A stretch of 64,000 nt of DNA, from positions 23,244 to 87,243 of the forward strand of contig JAIPMN010000963.1 of NCBI GenBank assembly GCA_020650975.1, in the 5' to 3' direction. The stretch is from Apostichopus californicus. Lineage: Eukaryota; Echinodermata; Holothuroidea; Aspidochirotida; Stichopodidae. Shown here piece after piece: positions 57,501 to 60,500 of the stretch; the stretch's first letter is position 1, and every line of letters begins with the position of its first letter. The notes under the pieces are model-generated. The model was not told the origin of the DNA and ran no database searches. It saw nothing but the letters and a program-made list of their open reading frames with translations. The translations under genes and the position numbers were made by a program.

Positions 57501-60500
57501 AGACACTACTATAATTTGTTCCTTAAAAACATGGCAATTGTGCAATAAGTACAGCAATATTCTTTGAAAAATGGTAACCCAAGTTTTTCATTAATTCATC
57601 TACTCTTTCATATTACTTTGTTTTACAAGTGAATAACTTAAACAAAAGAGAAACTGATTAATGTCTTCACTTCTTGCTCTGCAATCAATCACTAATGAGT
57701 CAGATACAATCCCTACTGGGAGTACTAGAGCACACATGGGATTAACTATACTGCACATAGGACAGACCTCCCAGCGACTCTTCAATAAAATAAAGGTCAT
57801 TTTAAAGGTTGTACATGAAGAAATAAAGGTTTTAAAAGACTTCAAACATGAAAATAAAGGGTTTTAAAGGTCCAAAATGAAGTTAATTTGTAAGATACTC
57901 ACCATCTATGCCCATTTTTACATCATCTGTGGCCCTTACTTAAAATACCTGAACTACATTAACTGTTGTTTGTGAGTCTGTTTTGTATCACTGCATGAAT
58001 CATGCCTGGCTGTCCACAAAATGTTAATGGCCAATGGTTAGCATGACTGAATACAATATTTCCACTCTAAACTAAAATATTTTTTTAACTTAAAATAGAA
58101 ATAAAGGTTTTGAAAGGTTTTAAAGAAGTATTTTGAAAAAATAAAGAGATGATTTTGAAATAAAGTTTTTTTAAAGGTTTTAAAGGTTTTGCGGGGAAGT
58201 CTGCTAGGATTAACTGATGGGATTAATACTGCAGTAGCAGATATAAGAGAGATTAAAGATATAAACGTAATGCATCACTTAAGGAATTACCTTAATCTAT
58301 ATCTATACGATTGAAAAAGGGAAAATTGGCGGTATGAGTAATGTGAGCAAACTTAAATATTTGACAGTTGCTTGACAGAGACATAAAGAAGTATTTTTTT
58401 TGGTTATTTTCAATGATAAAATTGCTACATATTCACATCCACTTATAAATCTGCATTATAATAGAATGTAAAATGTGAGTTATGATTCCATAAAATTTTA
58501 CAAATGATGTTAGTTTAGGTCAGTATTATTTTGAAATTTCCCCTAAAGCTAGGCTTCTATAGATATCAACTAAAGGTATCAAATGTGGATGCCACCAGCG
58601 AACAGAGATTTGAATCTCAAAATTTGTACTTGTTAAAGCTTATGCAGAATCAACATAAGATAGAGTATGCGTAGTCTCTTTCGATTTGGGGGGGGGGGGG
58701 ATTTGGAGCGGGGGATTTGGAAGGATGGGGGGAGTTTGCCAGTTTGGAATTCAAGAATCCATTAGTAACAATGTCTGAATAGAAAATTAATAATAAACAA
58801 TGTATATAAATATATATGTAAATAATAAATAGTGGCATAATATATAGAGACAGACAATATGAGTCAAGTTTGTTATCCATTTTCCAGTTTTCAAGCCATC
58901 CAAGCATTTTACTTATGCAAAGTAATGTGACCAAAACTGCATTGATAGCAACTGTAAAATGAGGATCAGTCCTCAAGAAAGAAGATCATTAACCATTTCT
59001 GGGGCAGCATTATCACTCTTTTTATTATTGTTGTTGTAGGAAAGCATTTCATTTCATATGGTAGGACAAAGTCTGAATAAAAATGGTCAATATTCCTTGC
59101 TTTATGTGTCACTTGAGGATGTAAAAACTTGTAATCTGAGATAATATCATAGGTACTTTCTGTATAAATTGTAGCTTATTTATGGTAACAGCACAGTAAG
59201 TACATTGCAAGCATTTGTTGTACATACTAACCTATCCTAACTTAACATTAGGCTAATAAATGTGTTGAACACCTACAATAGCCTATCTTGGCCTAGCCTA
59301 CAATAATTTTGATAGCAAAAGTGTTTATCCTGAATTGTCTGTATTAGGCAATCACTGCTTAGCCAAAACTAACATTGCTTAGTACACATTTTGACTAACA
59401 TCTGTAGTGGCCTACCCTAAATTAATATTGAAAAATGTTTTTACCTGGACAAGGAAACCTTGTTGCAAATGTGGTTCCCTCAGGACAATAATGTCCAGTG
59501 GGGCAGACATTTGTCTCGTAACCGGTGTTGCCCGTACCAGCACAGTGGTAACCTGTGGACCAAAAATACAGAATAAATAGACAGAATACAGTATTTTTTT
59601 TCTGTCCTGCCCCTTCAACGATACGAAAATTCATAGTTTACAATTATAACAAGCCAACCAATCTTAACTCCACCAATCGGTGTAATCACAGACCAAACAA
59701 ATGACTCCAAGTTTGATGGAAGCTCATAAACACATGACCACACCTAGGTACTTCTTTTCTTTCCAAAGTTTCCATTTGTACCTCAGAGAAAGTAATTTTA
59801 AAAAGCAAAAAACTGTCCAGTCTGTGTAAAACTGTCAACCAAAGTGTCACTTTAAATGCGAAGGCAATCAGCTCACTCTCTACCAAAATTCCAAAGTCTT
59901 ACGAGAAGTAATTTCTTGTGATAATGTCATACAATCCTTCCTACTAGTACTGAAAGAGATAAATTTTGACAAGAAAATCAATTTTAAGTGACCACTTTTC
60001 CAACACAGCAACAATCTAGATACAAATTGACATTCCTGACCAATAAAGCTATGATCCTTTGCCCTTACACCCCCCCCCCACCCCCAAAAAAACACAACAA
60101 CTCACCAGGTGGACAAGGAAGACAGTCGGATTCTGACGTTGAGGTATTTCTGGAGTTGTACGTCCCAGCTGGACATTCGGATCGGTCCTTGCCGTCGCAG
60201 TAACCGCCCGGTAGACAAGCTTCTAAGATAGGGGTACTGCTGGTGGATCCCTCATCACAGGTATAACCCGGCTGGCATTGGTAGCAGTTGGTGTACCCCT
60301 CTCCTGACCAGTGGCCGATCGGGCATATCTCTGGCGCTAAAAAAATAAATACAAGACGCAAAACATAAGAATAGACAAACAAGTCAAGATTGTCTGATAA
60401 TGTTCTTGTCTTTTCAACAGCATATTCCTTTTAACTATGAAAATAAACTAAAAGAATAAAAGTTTTTGTAATTGGTCAACAATTTTCAGCTAGATGGCTA